Below, piece after piece: positions 6,525 to 13,614 of a stretch of DNA of 25,220 bases. Numbering within the stretch: position 1 is the stretch's first letter; the number at the start of each line of letters is the position of its first letter. The stretch is from assembly GCA_021828085.1 (NCBI GenBank), contig JAKATE010000008.1, forward strand, positions 1 through 25,220, written 5' to 3'. Under the pieces are notes generated by a model. The model saw only the letters and a list, made by a program, of their open reading frames with translations, had not been told where the DNA came from and did not search any database. Source of the DNA: Thermoplasmata archaeon (GTDB lineage Archaea; Thermoplasmatota; Thermoplasmata; Lutacidiplasmatales; UBA184). A program made the position numbers and the translations under genes.

Positions 6525-6881
6525 CTAGCGGAAGGCCGGATCGTAGTCCGGGTATCTTGGTCGGCGGACCGGCAGGGTTGGGACGGGCCGAGCCTCGCAA
6601 TGGACGACTGCCGGTTCTTCCATGGGGTTGGTGAGGACCACGACGTATTCCCCGGGCGTTTCCGGATTGAAGTAGATCTTGGTGTGGCCGGCCACGCGGA
6701 CCCGCTGGACGAACTCCCCGTTCTTGTGCCCGATCATGAGGATGAAGCTCCGGCCCGGGGCCTCGCGGGCGAGGCGGAACTCGAACTCGCAGGCGGGAGA
6801 GTCCATCCGGAGGTCCACCCGGACCCCTTGCCCGGGTTCGAGGATGATCACCTTGGGGAGATTCTCGAGCTTGACCGTCAC
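6525..6881 (-). CDS. Conserved-looking hypothetical beta-sandwich protein
   Basis: 118 residues; no family recognised. Sequence alternates hydrophobic strands with turns: VKLENLPKVIILEPGQGVRVDLRM, CEFEFRLA, FILMIGHKNGEFVQRVRVAG, KIYFNPETPGEYVVVLTNP, VVHCEARPV, then a Pro/Arg-rich tail. The strand-turn-strand with PETPGEYVVVLTNP resembles cupredoxin-, GOLD- or pre-peptidase-type beta-sandwiches in general pattern, without ligand residues I can name. There is no signal peptide. The start is a GTG at 6881; minus-strand CCTTTTCT (6904-6911) is centred about 27 nt upstream, fitting a leaderless message. It diverges from the small Cys/His protein gene (7028). Confidence 0.68.
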   Translation of the reverse strand: MTVKLENLPKVIILEPGQGVRVDLRMDSPACEFEFRLAREAPGRSFILMIGHKNGEFVQRVRVAGHTKIYFNPETPGEYVVVLTNPMEEPAVVHCEARPVPTLPVRRPRYPDYDPAFR

Positions 6882-6903
6882 GACCGGGAGATGCCGCGAT
6901 CGC

Positions 6904-6911
6904 AGAAAAGG
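6904..6911 (-). promoter_or_regulatory. TATA-like element of the 118-residue hypothetical gene
   Basis: Minus-strand CCTTTTCT, centred about 27 nt upstream of the GTG at 6881. It is the T-richest word in the 146-bp divergent spacer. Confidence 0.35.
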
Positions 6912-7027
6912 GCGCTCCCCGGAGGGTTCGGGCGCCAGGGTCGCGGCGAGCGGCGGAGGTTCGGGGGCCCTCTCCCGCCAGGAGGCCTGCCGCTGGCTTC
7001 ATGAGGATGGTATCCTGACCGGGGTTC

Positions 7028-7246
7028 ATGGCGAACGCTCCCTCCGCCCCCTCCCTCGAGGAGGCCCGGCGGGCGTACCGCTCCTGCAGCCAGGCCCACG
7101 GCGGTCACTGCGAGGACCACATCCACGTGGAGGCCCTGGTGGATCTCCTCGAGGCGGAGGTGGCCCGCCTCCGTCGGGAGGCTTCCGAGCTCCAGCGCCG
7201 CCTCGAACGGTCGGGTACGGTCTACCACGTCCCCCCTGCGGAGTGA
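7028..7246 (+). CDS. 72-residue Cys/His cluster and coiled-coil protein, unknown
   Basis: No family recognised. The N-terminal half contains C20, H24, H27, C28, H31 and H33 within 14 residues (CSQAHGGHCEDHIH), a spacing compatible with one metal ion (for example C20, H24, C28, H31). It is followed by an amphipathic, heptad-like helix (VEALVDLLEAEVARLRREASELQRRLERS, about 34-62) likely to form a coiled coil, and a short tail. The ATG at 7028 is natural; no convincing TATA box is visible (CTTCATG near 7000 is weak). It converges on uvrB with a single base between stop codons. The protein-like pattern of charged and hydrophobic residues supports coding. Confidence 0.65.
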   Translation: MANAPSAPSLEEARRAYRSCSQAHGGHCEDHIHVEALVDLLEAEVARLRREASELQRRLERSGTVYHVPPAE

Positions 7247-7247
7247 G

Positions 7248-9320
7248 CTACTTCCGGCCCTTCGCCGCCCCGCCCCGTTTCTCGGCCTCGAGGGTGATGG
7301 CCCGGATCCGGTCCCGGATCTCGGCGGCCCGCTCGAATTCGAGCCTCTCTGCCGCGATCCGCATCTCTTCCTCCAGGTTCGCGACGAGGAGGGGGAGCCG
7401 GTCCTTCCAGTAGCGTCCCAGCCCCTCGGTGGAAAGGGTGCCGGAGGGCGCCTCCTCGCTCCCGGTGAGGAGCTCTCGGACCTCCTTGAGGACGGTCTCG
7501 GGGACGATGCCGTGCTCGGCGTTGAACGCGAGCTGCTTCTCCCGCCGGCGGGCGGTCTCGCGCAGGGCCCGGTCCATGGACCCCGTGACCCGGTCGGCAT
7601 AGAGGATCACCTTCCCCTCCGCGTTCCGGGAGGCGCGTCCCGCGGTCTGGATGAGCGACGTCTCGGAGCGCAGGTAGCCCTCCTTGTCGGCGTCGAGGAT
7701 GGCCACCAGGCCCACCTCGGGGAGGTCAAGCCCCTCCCGGAGCAGGTTGATCCCGACCAGGACGTCGAAGCGTCCGAGCCTCAGGTCGCGCAGAAGCTCG
7801 GTCCGCTTGAGCGTCTCCACGTCGGAATGCACGTAGCGGACCTTGAGGCCGAGGCCGGCGAGGTAGTCGGTGAGCTCCTCCGCCGTCGCCTTCGTGAGCG
7901 TCGTCACCAGGGAGCGCTGCCCCTTCTTCGCCCGCGCCCGGAGCTCCTCGACCAGGTCGGCGATGTGCCCCTGGAGCGGCCGGATCTCCACCGGCGGGTC
8001 CACGAGACCCGTCGGCCGGATGATCTGCTCGGCGACGTGCCCCTCGCTGAGCTTGAGCTCGTACTCTCCGGGGGTGGCGGAGACGAAGACCAGCTGGGGG
8101 GCCCGCTCGAGGAACTCGTTCCAGCGCAGCGGCCGGTTGTCCCGGCAGGAGGGGAGCCGCCATCCGAAGTCGACGAGGTTGTCCTTGCGGCTCTTGTCCC
8201 CCCGGTACATCCCCCGGAGCTGAGGGATGGTCACGTGGGACTCGTCCAGGAAGACCAGGAGGTCCTCCGGGAAGAAGTCCATGAGCGTGTACGGTGGCTC
8301 GCCGGCCGGCCGCCCGGTGAGGTAGCGGGAGTAGTTCTCGATGCCGGTGCAGTAGCCGGTCTCGCGCATCATCTCGAGGTCGTACTCGGTGCGGCTCTTG
8401 ATCCGCTGGGCCTCGAGGGCCTTCCCGTCCCGGGTGAGCTCCCCCACCCGCTCGGCGAGCTCCTCCTGGATCTGCCGGTAGGCTCCCTCCCGCCTCTCCT
8501 CGTCGGTGAGGAAGTGGCTCGCCGGGAAGAGCGCGAGCGACTCCAGGGCCGAGCCCTCCTCGCTGGTCACCGGGTCGAGCGGATGGATCTCCGAGAGGGT
8601 GTCCCCTTCGAAGAGCAGACGATAGGCGTCCTTCCCGGCCCCCTGGACGTCGAGGGCCGAGCCGCGCACGCGGAACCTCCCGCGGGAGAGCTCGAGGTCG
8701 TTGCGGTCGTAGCGCAGCCGGAGGAGCTCCCGGAGCAGCTCGCGTCGGGGCCAGCTCTCCCCCGGGCGGAGCACCAGGATGTGCTCTCGGTAGTCCCCGG
8801 GCGAGCCGAGGCCGTAGATGCAGCTCACCGAGGCGACGATGAGGACGTCCCTGCGCGTGACGAGCGCCTGGGTGGCCCGGTGACGGAGCCGGTCGATCTC
8901 CTCGTTCACCGAGGCGTCCTTCTCGATGTACAGGTCGATGGAGGGGACGTAGGCCTCGGGCTGGTAGTAGTCGTAGTAGCTGACGAAGTACTCCACGGCG
9001 TTGTGCGGGAAGAAGTCGCGGAACTCGCTGACGAGCTGTGCGGCGAGGGTCTTGTTCGGGGAGACCACGAGGGTGGGGCGCTGGAGCTCCGCCACCACGT
9101 GCGCCATGGTGAAGGTCTTCCCCGACCCCGTGACGCCCAGAAGGGTCTGGAAGCGCCGGCCGGACCGGAGGCTCTCGACGAGGGAGCGGATGGCCTGAGG
9201 TTGGTCCCCCCGGGGGACCATCTCGGAGGTGAGCTCGAAACGCCCCGAGGCGGACGGGAGCTTTGCGCGTTCCCGCTCGACCCGGCCTTGACCTTCCGTC
9301 GCCGCACCACCGTCGCTCAT
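7248..9320 (-). CDS. uvrB: UvrABC system protein B
   Basis: 690 residues, full family length. UvrB is the damage-verifying helicase-like subunit of bacterial-type nucleotide excision repair, loaded by UvrA and followed by UvrC. Seen: Walker A GVTGSGKT (62-69); the damage-probing beta-hairpin with the YYDYYQPEAYVP block (115-126); CIYGLGSP; Walker B DESH (359-362) in VFLDESHVTIPQ; VSATPGEYE; motif V/VI regions GINLLREGLDLPEV and QTAGRASRN; and a C-terminal UVR motif (LEEEMRIAAERLEFERAAEIRDRI). The start ATG overlaps the stop of the larE-like gene as ATGA, so translation is probably coupled. uvrA and uvrC are not in the window. The family is of bacterial origin and was acquired by many mesophilic archaea. 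Confidence 0.98.
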   Translation of the reverse strand: MSDGGAATEGQGRVERERAKLPSASGRFELTSEMVPRGDQPQAIRSLVESLRSGRRFQTLLGVTGSGKTFTMAHVVAELQRPTLVVSPNKTLAAQLVSEFRDFFPHNAVEYFVSYYDYYQPEAYVPSIDLYIEKDASVNEEIDRLRHRATQALVTRRDVLIVASVSCIYGLGSPGDYREHILVLRPGESWPRRELLRELLRLRYDRNDLELSRGRFRVRGSALDVQGAGKDAYRLLFEGDTLSEIHPLDPVTSEEGSALESLALFPASHFLTDEERREGAYRQIQEELAERVGELTRDGKALEAQRIKSRTEYDLEMMRETGYCTGIENYSRYLTGRPAGEPPYTLMDFFPEDLLVFLDESHVTIPQLRGMYRGDKSRKDNLVDFGWRLPSCRDNRPLRWNEFLERAPQLVFVSATPGEYELKLSEGHVAEQIIRPTGLVDPPVEIRPLQGHIADLVEELRARAKKGQRSLVTTLTKATAEELTDYLAGLGLKVRYVHSDVETLKRTELLRDLRLGRFDVLVGINLLREGLDLPEVGLVAILDADKEGYLRSETSLIQTAGRASRNAEGKVILYADRVTGSMDRALRETARRREKQLAFNAEHGIVPETVLKEVRELLTGSEEAPSGTLSTEGLGRYWKDRLPLLVANLEEEMRIAAERLEFERAAEIRDRIRAITLEAEKRGGAAKGRK

Positions 9321-10144
9321 GACGTCCTCGCAGCAACGGTCCTGGGAGGGCCCGACGGGTGATAGCCGGCAGGGTCCACCCGCACCTCCTCGAAGCCCAG
9401 GCTACGGAGCCCTTCCACGATGCGGGAGCGCAGAGGAGGATCGTCGAGCCGGGTCACCTCGTCCGATCCGACCTCGATCCTTGCGGTCTTGGACTCCGAG
9501 CGGACCCGGATGCGCCGGAATCCTTCGAGCCGGAGCAGCTCCTCCGCCGCCTCCACCCGCGCCAGGTTCTCCCGGGTGATGAGCTCCCCAGTCCGGATCC
9601 GGGAGGCAAGACAGCTGTTCGAGGGGGTGTCGTGGTTGGGGAGGCCCAGCTCCCGGGCGAGAGAACGGACCTCGGCCTTCCCGAGCCCCGCCTCCAGGAG
9701 GGGGTGCCTCATGCCCCGTTCGTCCATGGCCTTGAGGCCGGGGCGGTAGTCTCCCAGGTCATCCCGATGGACCCCATCGAGGACCCAGGGAAAACCCTCT
9801 TCTTGCGCCAAAGCGAGCAGCGCGTCCCCTTCCAGCCGCCGGCAGAAGTAGCAGCGATTGGAGGGGTTGCGGGTGTAGTCCGCGTCTCCCAGCTTGTCCA
9901 CGAAGAGCCGCCGGTGCGGAGCTCTGAGGTAGCGCGCCACGCTCTCGGCGCGGTGGATCTCGTCCGAAGAGACGGCCGGTCCATCGATGGTGACGAGGAG
10001 GACGTTCCCCGGCCAGGCGCGGGAAGCGTAGGCGCCCACGACGGCGGAGTCCACCCCTCCCGAGAAGGCGACGAGGCACCTCGGATAGCCGGCGATGGCC
10101 CGGCGCAGCCTCTCGTCCGGTGGGAGGGTCAGGTCGTGCAGCAT
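9317..10144 (-). CDS. larE: LarE-like ATP-dependent sacrificial sulfur transferase
   Basis: 275 residues. PP-loop ATPase SGGVDS (28-33) that adenylates a substrate carboxylate and transfers sulfur; characterised LarE thiolates the nicotinate-derived precursor of the nickel-pincer cofactor. C98 and C101 (NRCYFC) and C178 (SNSCLASR) are present; a single conserved cysteine is the sacrificial sulfur donor in some LarEs, while three-cysteine forms have been linked to an Fe-S cluster, so this protein fits the three-cysteine type (inference). The C-terminal GFRRIRVRSE...ARIEV segment is the family's small domain. The ATG at 10144 has GGGAGG 9 nt upstream; a GTG at 10186 is the alternative. No larB or larC is nearby, so the substrate is open. 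It sits downstream of the VOC gene and overlaps uvrB by 4 nt. Confidence 0.88.
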   Translation of the reverse strand: MLHDLTLPPDERLRRAIAGYPRCLVAFSGGVDSAVVGAYASRAWPGNVLLVTIDGPAVSSDEIHRAESVARYLRAPHRRLFVDKLGDADYTRNPSNRCYFCRRLEGDALLALAQEEGFPWVLDGVHRDDLGDYRPGLKAMDERGMRHPLLEAGLGKAEVRSLARELGLPNHDTPSNSCLASRIRTGELITRENLARVEAAEELLRLEGFRRIRVRSESKTARIEVGSDEVTRLDDPPLRSRIVEGLRSLGFEEVRVDPAGYHPSGPPRTVAARTS

Positions 10145-10243
10145 GGCGCTGGGCCTCCCAGGGTACCCGGGGCCTTGAAGGCTCACCGGCCGCAGGGGGT
10201 GGGATGAGCTGGACCGAACGCTCCCGCCCCGGGCAATGGGGGG

Positions 10244-10651
10244 TCAACTTTTGCGGCGCGCAGGCTTGCGAGGGCCGATGAACTCGAGCCAGATCCCGTT
10301 CGGGTCCTCGATGTATACCAGCTCGTTCCGGCCATCCGGCACGCGAGCGACCACCTTGCCCCCCGCGCGCTCCGCCCGGGCGACCCACCGGGTGAGGTCG
10401 GTGAAGTAGAACCCGAAGTGGTCGAACTCGCTCCCCTTGCGGAAGGGCTGGTAGAACTGCGTACCCTTGGGGTAATAGTTCAGTTCGAGGCGATGATGGC
10501 TCCCGGGGAACTTGAGGTGGACCCACTCCCCTCCGTGCTCCATGACACCGCGGCGGAAGACACGGAACCCAAGCGCCCGGTAGAAGTCGAGGGAGCGCGC
10601 GAGCTGGCGGACCCGGATGCCGGAGTAGAAGAACCTCGCTTCGGAGGGCAC
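10244..10651 (-). CDS. VOC-superfamily (glyoxalase/dioxygenase fold) protein
   Basis: 135 residues, one pair of beta-alpha-beta-beta-beta modules. N-terminal module: GIRVRQLARSLDFYRALGFRV; C-terminal module: FDHFGFYFTDLTRWVARAERAGGKVV with YIEDPNGIWLEFIG. Candidate metal ligands are the Glu in HHRLELNYY, the His in DHFGFYF and the Glu in WLEFIG. The first-strand His usual in glyoxalase I (before GIRV) is replaced by Tyr-Ser, so it is not a canonical glyoxalase I; it may be a lyase, dioxygenase, resistance protein or a non-catalytic binder. The start is a GTG at 10651 with TATA-like GGTAAATC about 25 nt upstream (leaderless pattern). It is followed after 99 bp by larE on the same strand. Confidence 0.87.
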   Translation of the reverse strand: MPSEARFFYSGIRVRQLARSLDFYRALGFRVFRRGVMEHGGEWVHLKFPGSHHRLELNYYPKGTQFYQPFRKGSEFDHFGFYFTDLTRWVARAERAGGKVVARVPDGRNELVYIEDPNGIWLEFIGPRKPARRKS

Positions 10652-10670
10652 GCCCGACCATCGGGCCGAG

Positions 10671-10683
10671 GAGATTTACCCCT
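10671..10683 (-). promoter_or_regulatory. TATA box of the VOC gene
   Basis: Minus-strand GGGGTAAATCTCC, with TAAAT centred about 25 nt before the GTG start at 10651. It probably drives VOC and possibly larE-uvrB. Confidence 0.5.
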
Positions 10684-10776
10684 TCCGGCAAGCCGTTGTG
10701 CCCGGCGGGGTGCTGACCATGTCCGGGTCACAAGGGTAATCGGGCGCGCCGCTGGTGGCCTCCTACCAGGTCGCAC

Positions 10777-13611
10777 TTGCTGAGGTCGACGGACGAGGGA
10801 TCCCCCTCCAGCTTCCTCCATCCGCGGGTCCGCGCGCTGCTGGAGAAGCGAGGCCTTTCCGACCCGACGGAGATCCAGGCCCTGGCGTGGCCCCGGCTCA
10901 AAGGCGGAGGGAACGCCCTGCTCCTCGCTCCCACGGGAACCGGGAAGACGGAGGCGGCGCTGCTCCCGCTGCTCTCGGACCTGCTGGACCGTCCCACTCC
11001 GCCCATCTCGATCCTCTACGTCACTCCCCTCCGAGCCCTCAACCGGGACCTGGAGGGCCGGCTCCTCCACTGGGCGCGGGACCTCGGCTTCGCAGCCGCC
11101 GTGCGCCACGGGGACACGCTCCCCCGGGAGCGCCAGCGGCAGTCGCGCGAGCCACCGGACCTATTGCTCACCACCCCGGAGACGCTCCAGCTGCTGCTCG
11201 TCGGGAAGTACCTCCGGGAGGGCCTCCGGCAGATCCGGCACGTCCTCGTCGACGAGGTGCACGAGCTCGCGGGCTCCGACCGGGGAGGTCAGCTCGCCCT
11301 CACCCTCGAGCGGCTCGAAGCTTTCACGGGCCACCCTCTCCGGCGCATCGGGCTGTCGGCCACGGTGGGCAACCCGGTGGAGGTGGCGCGCTTCCTCGCC
11401 CCGAGCGACCCGAGCCCGCTCATCCTCTCGGCCCCGAGCGCCAAGGCCTTCGCCCTGAGCGTCCGGCCCCCGGCCGAGCGGCCCCCGGAGATCCCGCCTG
11501 CGGTCCGGCAGGCGATCAAGGCGGACGAGCTGTTGCTCCGTTCGCTCGCCACCCTGCTCGAGGAGATCCGGGCGCACCGCTCCACGCTCCTCTTCGTGAA
11601 CACCCGCCCCACCGCCGAGTCCCTCGCCGCACGGCTCAAGCTCCTCGATCCTGAACTTCCCCTCGCCGTCCACCACGGCTCGCTCTCCCGGCAGGTCCAG
11701 GAGGAGACCGAGGAGCTCTTCCGCCAGGGATCGCTCCGCGTCCTCATCGCGACGAGCTCCCTGGAGCTGGGGATCGACGTCGGGAGCGTCGACCACGTGG
11801 TACAGTTCGGCTCCCCTCACCAGGCCTCCCGGCTCCTCCAGCGCGTGGGCCGGGCGGGTCACCGCCGAGGGGAGGTCTCCTCGGGGACCGTCGTCGCCCT
11901 CGACGAGGAGGACCTGGAGGAAGCCATGGTGCTGGCCCGGCGCGCCCTCGCCCGGGAGATCGAGCCGGTCCGGATCCGGAGGCGCAACCGCCTTGCGCTG
12001 GCCCAGCAGGTGGTCGCCGAGCTCCGGGCCCGGGGGGAGGTGGATCGGGAGGAACTGCTCGAGCGGCTCCGTCGGGCCGAGCCGCTCCGGGAGCTCAGCC
12101 TCGCCGAGTGCCGGGAGATGGTCCGCTTCCTGGAGGAGCTCGGGAGCCTCCGCCAGAGCGCGGGAAAGATCCGACCGGGGCGGGGAACCCTCCAGAGGTT
12201 TTACCACGCGCTCTCGCTGATCCCCGAGGAGAAGACCTTCCCTCTGCGCGACATCGGCTCGCGTCGTCTCCTGGGCACGCTCGACGAGCGGTTCGTCGTC
12301 ACCCAGGTGCTCTCCCAGCCGGAGTTCACCTTCCTGCTCCACGGTACCACCTGGCGGGTGGTCGAGTTCCGGGACGAGGAGCTCCTCGTGGAATCCGTGA
12401 AGGAGCTCGGGGCCGAGCCCCGGTGGGTGGGGGAGGACATCCCCGTGCCGTTCGAGGTCGCCGAGGAGATCGGCCGCTACCGACGGCTCGGCCGGCTCGA
12501 GGGGTACCCGATCCACGACGATGCCCGGCGCCTCCTCGAGGCACGCTCCCATCGCCTGGCGAGGGTTCCGCTCCTTCCCGATGACCAGGACCTCACCGCC
12601 GAGCTCTTCGGCCGGCAGTTGGTGATCGGGGCGTGCTTCGGGACGCGGGTGAACCACACCCTGGGCCTGATCTGGTCGGGCCTCGCCACGAGCCGCTTTG
12701 GACTGAGGAGCGAGGTGCTCCTCTCGGAACCCACCTGGCTGGTGCTGAGCCTCCCTTCCGCCCCGCCGCCCTCCGAGCTCGCGGAGGTCCTTCGCGTCGA
12801 CCCCGCCTCGGTAAGGGAGCTGCTCCGTCGGCTGGTGCCGATCTCCGCCGAATACCGATGGACGTTCACCACCGTCGCCCGCAAGCTCGGGGTGGTCCCC
12901 CTCGCGTCCCAGGGGCGGGACCTCAGGACCCTCGAACCGCTCCTCGAACACTCCCGGGAGACGCCCCTGGGGGAGGAGGCCCTCGAGAAGACCCTGCACG
13001 ACAGGTTCGACCCGGAGGGGGCCGAGGAGGTCTTTCGGCGGCTCCGGGACGGTCGCGTGAACCTTCGCGTGGCCCACGGAGTGGCCGAGGGGCTCGGCCA
13101 CGAGGTTCTGGCCCGATTGAGCTGGCAGGAGGTCTCGGACACCCCTCCCCCCACGCTCCTGCAGGCGGTGAAGAGCCGCCTCCAGCGTGAAGAGCTCCTG
13201 GCGATCTGCGTGCGCTGCGGTTTCGAGCGGACGGTCACCGCGGCGAGCTATCAGGAGAAGGCGGGGAGCCGCTGCCTGGTCTGCGGAGGGAGCCTCTCCG
13301 CCGTCCTCTCTCCCCGCCGGGAGGAGGAGCTCCAGCTGCTGCGCCGCTACATCCGCAACCGTCGGAAGGCGGGGGAGAAGGCCCGTCCGCCCAGCGCTAG
13401 GGAGAAGAAGCTCATGTCGGCCGCCTACGTCACGGCGGAGCTCCTGCTGCACTGGGGGGCCACGGCGCTGATGGTGCTCGCCGGACGCGGGATCGGGCCG
13501 GAGAACGCCCGGAGGATCCTCGACCGCCCCCACGGGAGCGAGGAGGAGCTGTTGGCGGACATCCTCCGGGCGGAGCGGACCTTCGCGAAGACCCGCGCGT
13601 TCTGGGACTGA
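10777..13611 (+). CDS. lhr: Lhr-type superfamily 2 helicase
   Basis: 944 residues, the length of archaeal Lhr core helicases, which unwind DNA and RNA-DNA hybrids 3' to 5' and are implicated in repair and RNA metabolism. Seen: Q-motif-like PTEIQALAWP; Walker A APTGTGKT (51-58); TPLRALNRDL; TTPETLQ; DEVH box (159-162); SATVGN; motif IV-VI segments LLFVNTRPTAE, IATSSLELGIDVG and QRVGRAGHRRG; then the winged-helix and Lhr-specific C-terminal domain. Near the C-terminus four cysteines, C811/C814 and C833/C836, form a probable zinc ribbon. The start is a TTG at 10777, chosen because no ATG or GTG lies in frame before the conserved region; GGTAATC about 38 nt upstream is a weak TATA candidate. It converges on trm1 with 3 nt between stop codons. 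Confidence 0.95.
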   Translation: MLRSTDEGSPSSFLHPRVRALLEKRGLSDPTEIQALAWPRLKGGGNALLLAPTGTGKTEAALLPLLSDLLDRPTPPISILYVTPLRALNRDLEGRLLHWARDLGFAAAVRHGDTLPRERQRQSREPPDLLLTTPETLQLLLVGKYLREGLRQIRHVLVDEVHELAGSDRGGQLALTLERLEAFTGHPLRRIGLSATVGNPVEVARFLAPSDPSPLILSAPSAKAFALSVRPPAERPPEIPPAVRQAIKADELLLRSLATLLEEIRAHRSTLLFVNTRPTAESLAARLKLLDPELPLAVHHGSLSRQVQEETEELFRQGSLRVLIATSSLELGIDVGSVDHVVQFGSPHQASRLLQRVGRAGHRRGEVSSGTVVALDEEDLEEAMVLARRALAREIEPVRIRRRNRLALAQQVVAELRARGEVDREELLERLRRAEPLRELSLAECREMVRFLEELGSLRQSAGKIRPGRGTLQRFYHALSLIPEEKTFPLRDIGSRRLLGTLDERFVVTQVLSQPEFTFLLHGTTWRVVEFRDEELLVESVKELGAEPRWVGEDIPVPFEVAEEIGRYRRLGRLEGYPIHDDARRLLEARSHRLARVPLLPDDQDLTAELFGRQLVIGACFGTRVNHTLGLIWSGLATSRFGLRSEVLLSEPTWLVLSLPSAPPPSELAEVLRVDPASVRELLRRLVPISAEYRWTFTTVARKLGVVPLASQGRDLRTLEPLLEHSRETPLGEEALEKTLHDRFDPEGAEEVFRRLRDGRVNLRVAHGVAEGLGHEVLARLSWQEVSDTPPPTLLQAVKSRLQREELLAICVRCGFERTVTAASYQEKAGSRCLVCGGSLSAVLSPRREEELQLLRRYIRNRRKAGEKARPPSAREKKLMSAAYVTAELLLHWGATALMVLAGRGIGPENARRILDRPHGSEEELLADILRAERTFAKTRAFWD

Positions 13612-13614
13612 GCT

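Noticed and set aside
7512..9362. Plus-strand open frame of about 600 codons opposite uvrB
   Set aside because: Shadow of the UvrB frame; long open frames are expected on the opposite strand at about 70% GC because stop codons are rare.
10171..10182. Short palindrome-like GGCCTTGAAGGC upstream of larE as a promoter or operator
   Set aside because: Only five base pairs around a two-base centre, GC-rich, and positioned about 33 nt before a start that already has a ribosome-binding site; too weak to call.
11161..13533. Minus-strand open frame of about 790 codons opposite the Lhr helicase
   Set aside because: Same reason: antisense to a clearly recognised helicase, with low-complexity Arg/Glu/Leu/Gly/Pro composition.
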